Of a DNA stretch of 64,000 nt, positions 48,806 to 59,182 are shown one piece after another. Source of the stretch: Torreya grandis (lineage: Eukaryota; Streptophyta; Pinopsida; Cupressales; Taxaceae); NCBI GenBank assembly GCA_037957365.1, contig JARHVA010003527.1, positions 809,001 to 873,000 of the forward strand, read 5' to 3'. The notes beneath the pieces are model-generated. The model was not told the DNA's origin. It ran no database searches and saw only the letters and a list, made by a program, of their open reading frames with translations. Within the stretch, counting starts at the first letter, position 1; each line of letters begins with the position of its first letter. The position numbers and the translations under genes are program-made.

Positions 48806-51136
48806 TATTATCACATAGATTTTGCACCTATTCCTTTTTGGTGTAGTTTATTAGCAAAGATATGATGATACAATGGGAAAAACTCCATGTTTTATGACCT
48901 TGGAAAATTTAGGTTAACCTCTAGATAAGGCCAAATTCTTTTCACTAAATCTAGTGCAACTGATAAAATACCAATTTTATATAAATTCCACTCTTTTAGT
49001 GTTCTTGCTCTTAAACTAGGGTTTGATCAAGAAAAAGAGTTTAAGGATAAAATTTTAAAAATTAAAAATGGTGATTACACCAAATATTTTTTTAGTAGAT
49101 TGTAATTCTTTCTTGAATGAACACAGTAGAATAGAAAAATAGTTTGAAATTTGTTTGAGCACAAACTCATGCAATTAGGAAATTAGAGGCAATATTTTAT
49201 TATTTTTCATAGAAGGGAAAAAATTATTTTATTTAAATAAAATGATCTTATATAAGGTTATAAAATACCACAAATTAATTCTTCTAACTGAAATAAGAAT
49301 TAAACTTCCATTTATATTCTAATAAATTGCATACACAGGGATTTCTCAAACAAGAAAGGCAAAATATTCAATTTATTTTATTATCCAAGTTACATCATGT
49401 ATAAAATACTTTAAAAATGTAGAATAATATTACTAATAGATAGATTGGGCTATGGGTATTTATCCATCTTTATACAAAATATCTCATAGATGAGATGTAG
49501 TTATCAGAAATTTCAATGCTTAATCCAAAAATCATGCAAATCTGGAACCTCATGCAAAAGAGGTGTGATATCCTATTTTTGGCATCCTTTGACTTTATAA
49601 AATAGTTTTTAAAATAATATGTAATATTTAGGCAGGATATTAAACTTGGTTTTCATGGATAGACTTGAGGAATATTCATGCAACACATCTCCTTCTCCTC
49701 ATGCAGCTGTAAATGGCTCTTCATGGAAATAGAGCACAAAAATGGAATTCAATATATAATTTAAAAGATAACTTAGGAATGACTCAAGTTAATTTTCTGA
49801 AAAACCCTAAGTTGAAAACTAAAAGTGAGAATTTTACAAATTATAAGTCATATCACTTTATCAAAATTGGAATTGCAATTTTTAATATGTACTTTTACAA
49901 GTTTAGCAAATATAACTTGTCAAAATGAAAAGTGTAATTTGAAAGTTTGATTTTTAAAGTTTCCAACCTATCAAAATAAAAAATTTAAAATACACGTATC
50001 TTTCTCAAAAATAGCTATAAAATATAGTTACAATTTTACAATGTAAAAATTTACAATACAATATATGAGAATATTTTCTACAAAAAGAATTAATCAATTT
50101 CCAATATTTTTCTACCTCTTTATCTTTCTCAGTTTGTAATTTTTAAACCTATGCATCAAAAGCCTTGAAAATATCCTAAAGTATTTCTTGATTTGTGCCA
50201 AAAGAGTCAAGTTTGGTGATCTCAAAATATAATAATGTGTTAAAAACATTTCTCCTCAAAGCCTTTATTTCTTACATATCTTTACCCATCTTATCCAACG
50301 TATTATGATATCGGATGTAGTAGTGGATAGAGCTCATGGTAAATACTATAGTTTTAGAAAATACTTTTTCTACCACTTATTTGAATTTTCTTTGAACCTA
50401 TTATACTAAAAATAGGTTATATTCATAATATGTTGGCCTACATGACAACTTATTCAACAAATATTCTATATCATACAACATATTAATGGCTTTATCATGG
50501 TCAACCTTGGCCTTATGTGCAACTTCTATTAGAAAATTTATCCTAAATTATGTAGCTCTATCCAATTCTTCCCATACTCCATCATTTTTTAGTACTATTT
50601 TATCAAGGAGGATGTTTATATCAATATAATCTATAGCTATCAATTGGGGATAATAGAGATTTAAAGTCACTATATCTCCCTCATATGTATTGACTAGTTC
50701 TCTCAATGTGATCTTTATTTCCCTTAAAAATATATAATGGTTCATAATCACATCAATAATATTAATACCTTTAGAGATAAGCTCTTATAAAAAGTATTTA
50801 GTAACCCTTCCCATGTTTATAATTTCAATCACCACATCAATTATTTCTTGATGTAGGATCTAGGTGACTGGTTATATTGCTCCAAGTTGTGCTGATGAAC
50901 CATTGGGCTCTATGAATTTTTTTAAAGCAGCCATGAGTTGTTCAACCTTATTTTTCAATTCATCTTTAGTGACCTTGTCACTATCTATTCTCTCAAAGAG
51001 GTAATTGATGTCAGATTGAACATCATTATTTAACCCCTCCCTTGTTGGATGTCTAAGGTAAATCTTTGATATCTGATAGTCCCCCACCACTAGATTTTCT
51101 TTTTGTTTGTCTGGTGTGGGGACTATAATCCCCACA
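48806..51136 (-). repeat. LTR shared by element A (5') and element A' (3')
   Basis: 2331 bp, the partner of 35761-38046. On the minus strand it starts TGTGGGGATT and ends GATAATA, where the terminal CA has become TA. Its downstream side carries a primer site and the gag of A. Its upstream side carries the polypurine tract and third-ORF sequence of A'. U3 again contains the end of the third ORF (50090-51136), including open pieces 51135-50872 and 50751-50548. Confidence 0.8.
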
Positions 51137-51441
51137 TATCTCTCCCATATTGAATCACATATTATTCTAGAGAAGGTTCAAGGAGTACTTTTGGATTTTA
51201 TCTTCATGCCTAAAATATCAAAGTCTAGTGTAATTAGGGAAATCACTTGCTTTCATTTCTTTCCTGCTATTTTTGCTAGCCAATTGGGGGTAGCATTTTG
51301 TTGTGTAAACACTGTCACATAAGAATATATAGTTGATGTTGTTGCACTAGTAGGAACTATGAAAAGTGTTGAATATTGTGTTGGTGCTACCATTGATTGA
51401 TAAACAGACGTTTTCAAAACTTCAATTCTATTAGTAGACTG
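51137..51441 (-). mobile_element. element A', internal 3' end (interrupted by B)
   Basis: Homologous to 38047-38354 next to the 3' LTR of A. On the minus strand it encodes the part of the third ORF reading TLFIVPTSATTST, then ATPNWLAKIAGKK, into TFSRII and WERYV at the LTR edge. B inserted at 51437-51441; the homology resumes at 63624. Confidence 0.8.
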
Positions 51442-51480
51442 TGTTGTCCCCAAAAATGCCTTTTCATTTTTGGGACAACA
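51442..51480 (+). repeat. hairpin at the B 5' LTR start
   Basis: TGTTGTCCC(C)AAAAATG is followed after six bases by its inverted complement CATTTTTGGGACAACA, with one unpaired C. The same structure is kept at 60685-60724 in the other LTR. Confidence 0.85.
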
Positions 51481-52320
51481 TTTGAACTATTTTGGTTCAA
51501 TATACTAAAATAATCTCTTCCCTTCTCAAAATTTTTTTGGGCATTCAAATTCCTCATTTTTCAACCTTCTTAGAAATATACAGGCTTCACAAGTTGATTT
51601 CGATGAACTCTGCAGGAAAGAAGCAAGCTCTCAACACTTAGGTGATTTCAAAGTTGGTTCAATTACAAGGTTCAACTAAAAGAGTTCATCAGCAAGCTTA
51701 TAAGCAAGGATTGAACCATTGATCCATTAAAACTTGAACCATTTTGGTTTAACAAGTTCAATGGGTTCAAAGTTTCAACATCAATAGCAAGAGTTAAGCG
51801 CATTTGTCAAGGTTCAAAGTTCAGCTGCTTCAAGGTTTAATGGCTTCAAAACACTTATCAAAGAGAAGAAGGCTTGAACCATTGAAACATTGAACCTTGA
51901 ACCAAAGGGTTCGATGACTTCACAAGTTCAACTAGTGCAATGAAGATCAAAGAGCTTAGAAAGAACAAAGAAGTGGTGGACTAATGGGTTGACAAGTTTA
52001 AAGGCTTCTATAGGCAGGTTCAATCAAAAGAACAAGTTTCTGACACTTAGTCATTTTTAGGACTAGTTCAAGGTTCAAAAGGTTCAACGGGTTCAAGGTT
52101 CAATGGGTTAAATGAGGATTGTTTCAAAGAATCTTGGTTCAAGTGGTCAATAGAAACAAGGGAATGAACCATTGAACCAAAGTTGATTTAATCAGTCGAT
52201 TCAAGTGACAAGTTTAAAGGAGTGCCCCAAGCGTCAAAGACACAAGTGCCCTTGTGGAGGGAATTTCTATGGCAAAAGTGACTAAGGAAACAAAAACCCA
52301 ATAGAACTCAGTGGATGCTA

Positions 52321-53240
52321 CCAAGTGTCATCTTTTGAGCCTCATCTCACTTTGTTTCTAAGAGTAATGGATGCTACCACGTGTCCTCTATAAGTTAAGT
52401 AGAACACACAAAGTGGCATTATTTGCATGAATCTAAAATGAATCCCACATGGTTTTATAATGTTTCCAAAATGTAGCAGAAGTTGCCGAGTGTCATCTTT
52501 TGCAAGACACTCAAAAGGCATCCAAAGCTTCTACAAGTTCAATGGATGTTGCCACATGCCCTTACCTATTTCACAATAGATGTTGCCATGTGTCACAATC
52601 TAAGATTCACATAAAATTGACTAAGGAAAATTTCCAAGGGATAAACAGTCCTTTCAGAGGACACTTAGAAGCTGAAGTGAATCATTTCAAAAACTCTAAA
52701 GGCTAATTTGGAGCTCAAAGTTCCCTTGTGGAGGGATTTCCTTCAAAAAAGTTCCCCTAACAAAAGTGACAAAGAGACAATTCCTTCAGACAAATTATCT
52801 AAAAGAATTCCTTCAGACTTTGTTATCTGAAAGAAAAGTTTGAAGAAATAGAAAACCCACTATGCTACCATGTGTCATCCATTGAGACATAGTTTCAAAG
52901 TAGTGGGACATGCCACATGTAATTATCTGCAAGAAAATAATATAAGTCTCGAAGACTTTTCAAAGGTAGCTAAAATCTCAATGGAAGCTGCCATGTGTCA
53001 ACATTCTTAGTTTCTTCCTTTAAATCTCTTTTGCTAAGTAAGGATTGTAGTGAGCCTTCATTTAGATATTGAAACAAGTGGAAGATGCCACCTTTTTCAT
53101 TGTAACTCCATGGAAAGTGACACATGTCTGCACCTGCAATTTTGAGTTTATAATAGGTTTTAAAGCCTCTATCAATAAATGTTTCTTAGAGTCCTATGGA
53201 AGTTGCCACATGTCCTTGCCTGTTTAACAACAAAATGTGC
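52321..53240 (+). promoter_or_regulatory. array of G-box/ABRE-like motifs in the B 5' LTR
   Basis: Motifs of the form TGCYACCACGTGTC recur, each often after 'ggatgct' or 'ggaagtt'. CACGTG is at 52378-52383. CATGTG is at 52587, 52869 and 52992. CACATG is at 52553, 52914, 53121 and 53207. Related AAGTG or GAGTG forms are at 52321 and 52487. CACGTGTC is the core bound by plant bZIP/bHLH factors, so a U3 enhancer role is plausible but inferred. Confidence 0.55.
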
Positions 53241-53550
53241 CACACATCAATTGCTAAAGACCAGTAAAAAGCAACTAAGAAACAAAGCATCAAATTGAAT
53301 CAAGGACCCAATTCAAATAAAAAGAAAAGGAGGAATGATGAGGAAGGACCAAAAACATTTATGCATCAGATATGTTTCTAGAAGTAGATTGTCAGGTGAA
53401 CATTGAAAGATGCAAACTTTCAATAGTGTGACCTATTTCTCTGCATTGAGAAAAGCAAATGGGTAAATGCCCCTAAATTTCATCATGTCTTCTTAAAAAA
53501 TTTCAATGCAACATGATGTGTTACTATTCCCAATTCCTTCTTGAAGAGGC

Positions 53551-53557
53551 TATATAA
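53551..53557 (+). promoter_or_regulatory. TATA box, B 5' LTR
   Basis: TATATAA in 'gaggctatataagggactctc', identical in the 3' LTR (62824-62830), followed about 30 bases on by a CT-rich initiator-like tract. It is the likely start region of the genomic RNA. Confidence 0.7.
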
Positions 53558-54351
53558 GGGACTCTCTTTTATTGTTTTAGGGATCTCTCTCTCTGATTAT
53601 CAAAAACAAAACTCTACCCAAATTGAATGGCATTATTGAGACTTTGAGCTTAGATTGTTGATCATATTTTGTTATTGGAATAAGAAAGCAAGTGAATTTT
53701 TAGACTTTGTGTTGTGATATCTTTATTGTTGGGGAAAATTTTCTTATGTCTTTTTTCTTAATATATTTTCTGTTCCTTTAATTCAATAAGCAAAATTAAT
53801 GAAAGTAGTCAGGAAGGTGTCTTAAAGTCAATTGTGGAGAGACTTTGTTCCCCCATAATTGCCTTTAGTGTGTTTTGTTTTTGTTTATGTGTAAAGGACC
53901 TTGGGATGAATTTGTTCCATCATTGTCCTTCGTATCTCACTCTTGGGAAATTCAGGTGAAGACTTTGTGCTACATCTCAATTTGTTAGTTACTACATCCT
54001 TGGTTACATTCTACAATTACTATTAGGAAGATTCTTGTGGTTTACTAAAGAGTAATTTTAAAAGAAGAGGAGTGCTTTATGTCTTTATCCCTAAGATTTA
54101 TCCTTTTATTTACACGCATCATCTCTGAAAAAAGAGAGATGGATGGTTTATCCTACCCTTGAGTATTATTTTCTATTTATATATATATATATATAGATAT
54201 ATAGGGAACCTCCCCTTGATGAGAGGAGAGATTAGTCCCCTTTTGATGTGGTAAACCTACACATTTGGCTGACCAATCTTTCTACTTTGGATGATTAGAC
54301 CTATTTTGTTTATCAGTACATTGATCGACAAAATATTCAACCAACAATTTT

Positions 54352-54369
54352 TAGCGACTCTACTGGGGA
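54352..54369 (+). other. primer-binding site of element B
   Basis: TAGCGACTCTACTGGGGA lies five bases (ATTTT) after the LTR end. It resembles TGGCGACTC..CTGGGGA, the tRNA-Arg-type site described for Tat/Ogre elements, with two or three changes. Confidence 0.7.
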
Positions 54370-54567
54370 TATAGTTATGTGCATTCTAAAACCTCAAGTT
54401 TCAGATGGAATTAGTCTCCACCATTATCCATTATAGACTCCATTCCATTTCTGTGTTTTACCCATTATTATTATAACCTTACCATTCACCTCCACACTAA
54501 CTAGGAAAGAACACGTAGTTTAAAGCCTCAAGCTTCAAACTAAAGCAAGGTCAATTCTTTTCCATTT

Positions 54568-55314
54568 TTGTTTCATAATCTGGTAGATTCAAGGTATACA
54601 CGAAGCCAAAGGGCTAAAAGTATTGTTGACCCTCTATTCGAGTTGGTACATCAAAGTAATTTTTATTTATTTCCTTCACCATCTCAGCTCCAACAAACCA
54701 AGAGCTTTCCTCCTACTAAAGTCAGATCTCTATTGCCAAATGAAGTATCCACTTCTATTGTTGATAAAGCTTTGCCAATAATGACCCCTCTGAGATTTGT
54801 TATTCCTCTTTTTCATAATCCTATAATGGCAGCTCAAGGCCCCTGGGGTAATTCTTTTGGTCCTCTCAATCTTACTCCACCTCTACATGAGCTCCCATGC
54901 AATTCAAGGAAGAATTTCCCCAAATTCTATGGTGATGGGAAAGTTCATCCTGATGAACACATTGCAGCCTTCAGCATAGCCTATGGTGTAATTAGAGTAG
55001 AATTTGAAGATGTAGTAGTTAGGCTATTTATAGAAACATTACAAGGTATTGCTGCAAATTGGTTTTATCATCTACAAGCTCAGTCAGTAACTAATTGGAA
55101 TACCCTCAAAGTTAAGTTTGAAGCTAGATTCAAACTTGCAGAATATGCACATGTACTTCTGGCTCAACTTATAAAGATGAAGAAAGAACCTCATGAACCA
55201 ATGAGGGACTTCATAGCCAAATTTGACAAATTGAGGAACAAAATTCCTATAATTGCTCGACCTATAACTAAGAATCTCAAATGCTTCTTCATTAATTCTC
55301 AGTTACTAAAGTAA
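54568..55314 (+). pseudogene. gag of element B, first part
   Basis: The open frame begins with a TTG codon; no ATG fits, so the true start is unknown. After an N-terminal stretch (YTRSQRAKS) comes the gag core: NSRKNFPKFYGDGKVHPDEHIAAF, then LFIETLQGIAANWFYHL, then WNTLKVKFEARF and EPMRDFIAKFDKLRNKI. This is the Retrotrans_gag capsid domain of Tat/Athila-type elements. A frameshift at about 55310-55340 breaks it from the next part. Confidence 0.8.
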
Positions 55315-55340
55315 GTTTTCTTTTAAGACATGCTGGTCAA

Positions 55341-55898
55341 ATGGATCTTGCTACAACTCAACATTTGGCCACTGAGGTAGAAGATGATCTCATCTTAGCA
55401 AGGAAGATAAGAAGAGATCCAAATAAAAATAGACCCTCATCATCTTCTAAATATTTATCTACAGGTATCATAGATCTAATGGTAAAAAAGTTGGCAAATG
55501 AGTTACTTGCTCTCAAAAAGCAAATGGTGCAAGGAATATCTCTTATTCCTTCATACAGAGATATGCCAAGAAGGACATTTCCAAATCAGTCATATCAGAG
55601 AAATGCTACCAAGAATCAAGGGCAACAAAATCATCTTCCTCCCCCACAAGGTAAACTTGCCCTGGAAGCTCCTCCAACAAATTTAGCAATGGGATATCTT
55701 GAAGCTGAATCAAAGTTCTCTTTCCATCCTAAATTAAATAAAGAAAATGATGCTGATCTCCTTCTAGAAAATCAAGAAGAAGTAGCTGACGACTCCCACA
55801 TTAGTTTCCTAAACTACCAGGATGAGCCTAGAAGCAAAGGAGAAGCTTTTGATGGATCATATGCAGTTTTTACTAGGTCCAAGAACCAATCAATCTAG
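55341..55898 (+). pseudogene. gag of element B, C-terminal part
   Basis: Continues gag in another frame: AGQMDLATTQHLATEVEDD is typical of the region just after the capsid core. A basic and Gln/Pro-rich tail follows (KIRRDPNKNRPSSSSK, YQRNATKNQGQQNHLPPPQ), then an acidic stretch (NDADLLLENQEEVADD). No CCHC knuckle is present. It ends at the TAG at 55896-55898, after which the reading can still be followed weakly to about 55980. Confidence 0.7.
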
Positions 55899-56203
55899 CA
55901 AGCTGATAAAGTGAAGATAGAGGAGAAACCTCAACCAGCAATTACAATTGCTAAGCATGGAACCACTCTGCCTTTCTAGTCAAAGGATCCAGTGATCACC
56001 CAAAAGGTAAGTACATCAATTTCACCTTCACCTTCTACTTCAATTTCACAAACCAGCCCTCCTCTATCCCTTCTAAAACACAAAAGGTTGAAACACCTTC
56101 CTTTTTTCCTAATCTAATTTAGACATTTGACATAATTGATCATGTCAAGAAGACCAAAATACAAATGTCTGAATTTGAATATTTATAGTCCAATCCTGAT
56201 CAA

Positions 56204-56629
56204 TTGGATAAATTGGTCCAATGTGTCAAGAACCAAACCGTCTCTATAGGACAAGAAGCTAAAAAGGTAACTCTTGATTCCCCAAATAACATGCTCATTC
56301 CAAATAATCTTGTCATTACTCCTCCAGCTACCCCTAAGAAAATAAAACCTTTCTATGTTTCCCTATTAATCAATGGTCATAAGCTAAGTAATTGTATTAT
56401 AGACTTAGGTGCATCTGACAATGTCATTCCTACTAAAGTAGCTAAATATCTTGGCCTCACACTGACCAAGACATTTGGGAGATGTTTCTCCATGGAAAAC
56501 ACACAAGTACCATTTTTGGGGAAAATCAAAGATGCCCAATTTGCATTTTCATCTTTTCTAGACAAGAGAATCAAGATGACAGTCTTAGTGGCTGACATTT
56601 CAGCATCCTATGGCATTTTGGTTGGATGA
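56204..56629 (+). pseudogene. aspartic protease of element B
   Basis: After a linker comes PFYVSLLINGHKLSNCIIDLGAS, with the catalytic Asp codon at 56402-56404, the DLGAS form of Athila/Tat proteases. Then follow KYLGLTLTKTFGRCFSM, VPFLGKIKDAQFAF and VLVADISASYGILVG. The last is the domain end, normally ILGRPWL, here followed at once by a TGA likely from a Trp codon. This protease would cut gag-pol into mature proteins inside the particle. Confidence 0.85.
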
Positions 56630-56974
56630 AATTTATACAAGGATGTGGGAGGAGAACTAAGCATGGACCTGTCTGAGGCAAGAATCCTTGTCAAAGGTGT
56701 AATGAAGAGATTGCTCCCTAAAAAGGAGGCAAAATACATGGTCACCCAAACATCAACCCCTGAAGTTCAAATTCTTTTTGAATCCTCAGGTATGGGTAAC
56801 TACTTTCTATCTATAGACAAAGTGCATGAAACATCTAATAAAATTCTTGAAAGTGTCAACCCAAAAATTAGTTCAACTAGAATAGCAAAAGAACTAGTAG
56901 GTTGCAATACAAATGAAGAAAGATCTTCCCTTTCTAATTAAGGAAAATCCAAAGAAAAATCAGTATCTGATGAG

Positions 56975-57480
56975 GTATGGACTCTAGAATTCGATGGTAG
57001 TTGCTCCTCTACCGGTTCGAGAGCTGGGATTGTGTTGATATCTCCTCAAGGAGATATGTTTCCTTCATCTTACAAATTACTATTTAATAACACTAACAAT
57101 ACAGTTGAATATGAATCTCTGTTGCTTGGATTGGAGGTTGCTCAAGACAAAGGTATCAAGTTTATTCATGCCAAAGGGGATGCTAAATTAGTGGTTTGTC
57201 AAGTGAGAAATATATACCAAACCAAGATTGAAATATTATGCCACTACCACAACTTGGTTTGGGACCAAATTAAAAGCTTTGATGCTTTCAACATTTTTGC
57301 CATACCTAAGGAATCTAATGACAGAGTTGATGCACTTGTTGTTTCAAGAACTCTCTTAGTTCCTCACTTAGATTTCAAAGAAGACAGATATACTATTGAG
57401 CTAGTCTATAGACCAAGTGTTCCTGACAATGCTAATCATTGGCAAGTATTCAATGATGATCATCAAATCATTGCCTTCTT
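56975..57480 (+). pseudogene. extra RNase H (RVT_3/archaeal type) of element B, upstream of RT
   Basis: VWTLEFDGSCSSTGSRAGIVLISPQGD starts the domain. The four catalytic acids are at 56993-56995 (Asp, FDGS), 57113-57115 (Glu, VEYESLLLGLEVA), 57179-57181 (Asp, HAKGDAKLVV) and 57329-57331 (Asp, DRVDALV). The domain is open from 57032 to 57487 without a stop. It is in the same frame as protease and RT, so it is part of the polyprotein. It lies between protease and RT; no second copy sits between the RT-linked RNase H and integrase. The RT-linked RNase H of B has lost its first Asp, so this domain probably supplied the activity. Confidence 0.85.
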
Positions 57481-57733
57481 GGAATGAAAAGACAATTTTG
57501 AACAACTACATTTTAAAGGCAGTAAATCTCAGAAGTATGAATCAGCCTCTGAATCTAGTTCAGATATAAATGAAGAATTCTTACAACTGAAAGTAAATAA
57601 AATTCCCAAAGGCCTAGTTTCTCTTGAGAAACTATTTGAAAAGCATGATAGATTCACTAAACAACAGCAAACATATTCAAGCTTCTCTTAGGGATTTGAT
57701 CAAGTAAATCTGACTACTAAAGAAAATCCCAAG

Positions 57734-58560
57734 ATGGTTAACATTGGTAAGTGTTGCACCCCTAAAGAAAGATTCAAGTTCACCACTTTACTCCATCAAT
57801 ATATGGATGTCTTAGCTTACTCTTATGATGACCTGAAGTCTCTCAGACCTGATGAAATCTACCATGACATTTCTCTCAAGGCTGACTCAATGCCCTATAA
57901 GCAAAAATCTAGATAGTACAATCTAAAAATATTAAGTATTATTCTATTTGAGATACAAAAAATGTTAAATGCTAGAATCATCTTCCCAATCCATCATTCT
58001 ACATGGATTACAAACATAGTGCCTGTAAGGAAGAAGAGTGGTGAAATTTGCATTTGTGTAGATTTCAAGAATCTAAATCAGTCATCTTTGAAAGATAATT
58101 ACCCTTTGCCAATTATGGATCAAGTGCTTCAAATAGTGACAGGTTCAGAGATGTTATCAATGCTAGATGGCTTCTCAAGATATAATCAAGTTGAATTTGG
58201 TGAAGTAGACCAACACAAGACTGCATTCACCACACCTTGGGGAACATTTACATATATAAGAATGCCTTTTGGCTTGATAAACACTGGTGCCACCTTTCAG
58301 AGAGAAATGGACCTATCTTTTAAAGATGAGATGGGTAATATCATAGTGGTATACCTTGATGACTTGACTGTATTTTCAAAGCATCATTTTGATCATGTAC
58401 GCCACTTATAACAAGTGTTGGAGCACTGTCGCTAGAATGGTATTTCCTTAAACCCTAAGAAGCCTATTTTTGGAGTAACAGAGGGGAAACTCTTTAGACA
58501 CATTGTGTCTAAAGAAGGCATAAAGATTGACTCAGATAGAGTCAAGTCTATTTAAGAGCT
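57734..58560 (+). pseudogene. reverse transcriptase of element B
   Basis: After CTPKERFKFTTLLHQYMDVLAYSYDDL (open 57734-57916) comes open 57962-58411: WITNIVPVRKKSGEICICVDFKNLN (first Asp), YPLPIMDQVLQIVTGSEMLSMLDGFSRYNQ, AFTTPWGTFTYIRMPFGLINTGATFQREMD, then YLDD at 58352-58363, the intact polymerase active site. The thumb region (ISLNPKKPIFGVTEGKLFRHIVSKEGI) follows after stops. It copies the element RNA into DNA. Confidence 0.88.
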
Positions 58561-59140
58561 TAATTTGCCTACAAATAAAAATGTTGTTTACTCTTTCTTC
58601 AGAAAAGTGAATTTCTTATGAAGGTTCATCCCTGAATTTGCTGAGAAGACTAGACACATTATGAACATGATGAAAGGGAAGACCACCTTCAGATAGACTA
58701 AAGATGGAAAGTCAACATTTTAGGATATCAAGACTACCATTGCCCATGCCCCTACCTTAGTTTGTCTAGATTACAACAAAGATTTCATCATATATAGCTA
58801 TGCTTCTGAACACATGCTTTCAATAATTCTTGTTTAATAGGACAAGGAAGGTATAAAATCTCCCATATCTTTCATGAGTTTTTCTCTCAAAACCCATGAG
58901 ATGAAGTATTCAAATGTAGAGAAGCATGCTTATGCAGTGGTGAAAGTAGTCAAACATTTCCACTTCTATATCATGAATTCACACACTAATACCTTAGTTC
59001 TTAACACTACAGTCAAGTCCATATTAACTCAGCAAGAGTTTGGGACAAAAGGAGGTAATTAGATTGCAAAGATCCAAGATTTTGATCTAGACATCAAGCC
59101 AAAAAAGCTGGTCAGGGGAAAAGGCCTATGCTAATTAATT
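58561..59140 (+). pseudogene. RT-linked RNase H of element B (active site decayed)
   Basis: After a connection region (VNFL.RFIPEFAEKTRHI) with several stops of the TGG/CAG-to-TAG kind comes FIIYSYASEHMLSIILV. The usual TDAS motif reads YSYAS, so the first catalytic Asp is lost. Open 58874-59062 has SFMSFSLKTHEMKYSNVEKHAYAVV (Glu present) and LVLNTTVKSILTQQ. It ends in FDLDIKPKKLVRGKGL. Loss of the catalytic residue fits the presence of the extra RNase H upstream. Confidence 0.8.
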
Positions 59141-59182
59141 GCTAACAACAAGCCAAAAGATACACAACATGAAGAAGCTAAA

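Larger units (their letters stand above)
35761..51136 (-). mobile_element. element A: Tat/Athila-like Ty3/gypsy with third ORF
   Basis: Minus-strand order is 5' LTR (48806-51136), tRNA-type primer site, gag, protease, extra RNase H, RT, RNase H, integrase, tandem arrays, long third ORF, polypurine tract and 3' LTR (35761-38046). The protease DLGAS motif and the RNase H type place it near Tat/Athila. Sequence beyond the 5' LTR (51137 on) matches the inside of A next to its 3' LTR, so A and a second copy A' share one LTR. All genes are interrupted. Confidence 0.8.
51442..54346 (+). repeat. element B 5' LTR
   Basis: 2905 bp. It begins with a hairpin, then about 600 bp dense in GGTTCAA and its complement (51640-52200), then a 900-bp stretch with spaced G-box-like motifs (52320-53240), a TATA box (53551), CT repeats (53583) and a TA microsatellite (about 54176-54205). 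The internal open frame 52500-52706 has no recognisable product. Confidence 0.93.

Noticed and set aside
35761..51136. LTR of A extending to about 41 kb and including the whole third ORF
   Set aside because: The TG start at 38046 is preceded by a purine tract in both copies, which fits an LTR edge there; a shared-LTR tandem explains the extra homology. Kept as an alternative under the tandem finding.
51640..52200. GGTTCAA repeats as Pol III B-boxes or a tRNA/SINE-derived segment
   Set aside because: The B-box needs GGTTCGANNCC; the copies lack the conserved NNCC end, there are no A-boxes at the right distance, and the density suggests a simple repeat.
56377..56598. Minus-strand ORF opposite the protease of B
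   Set aside because: Shadow of the protease frame.
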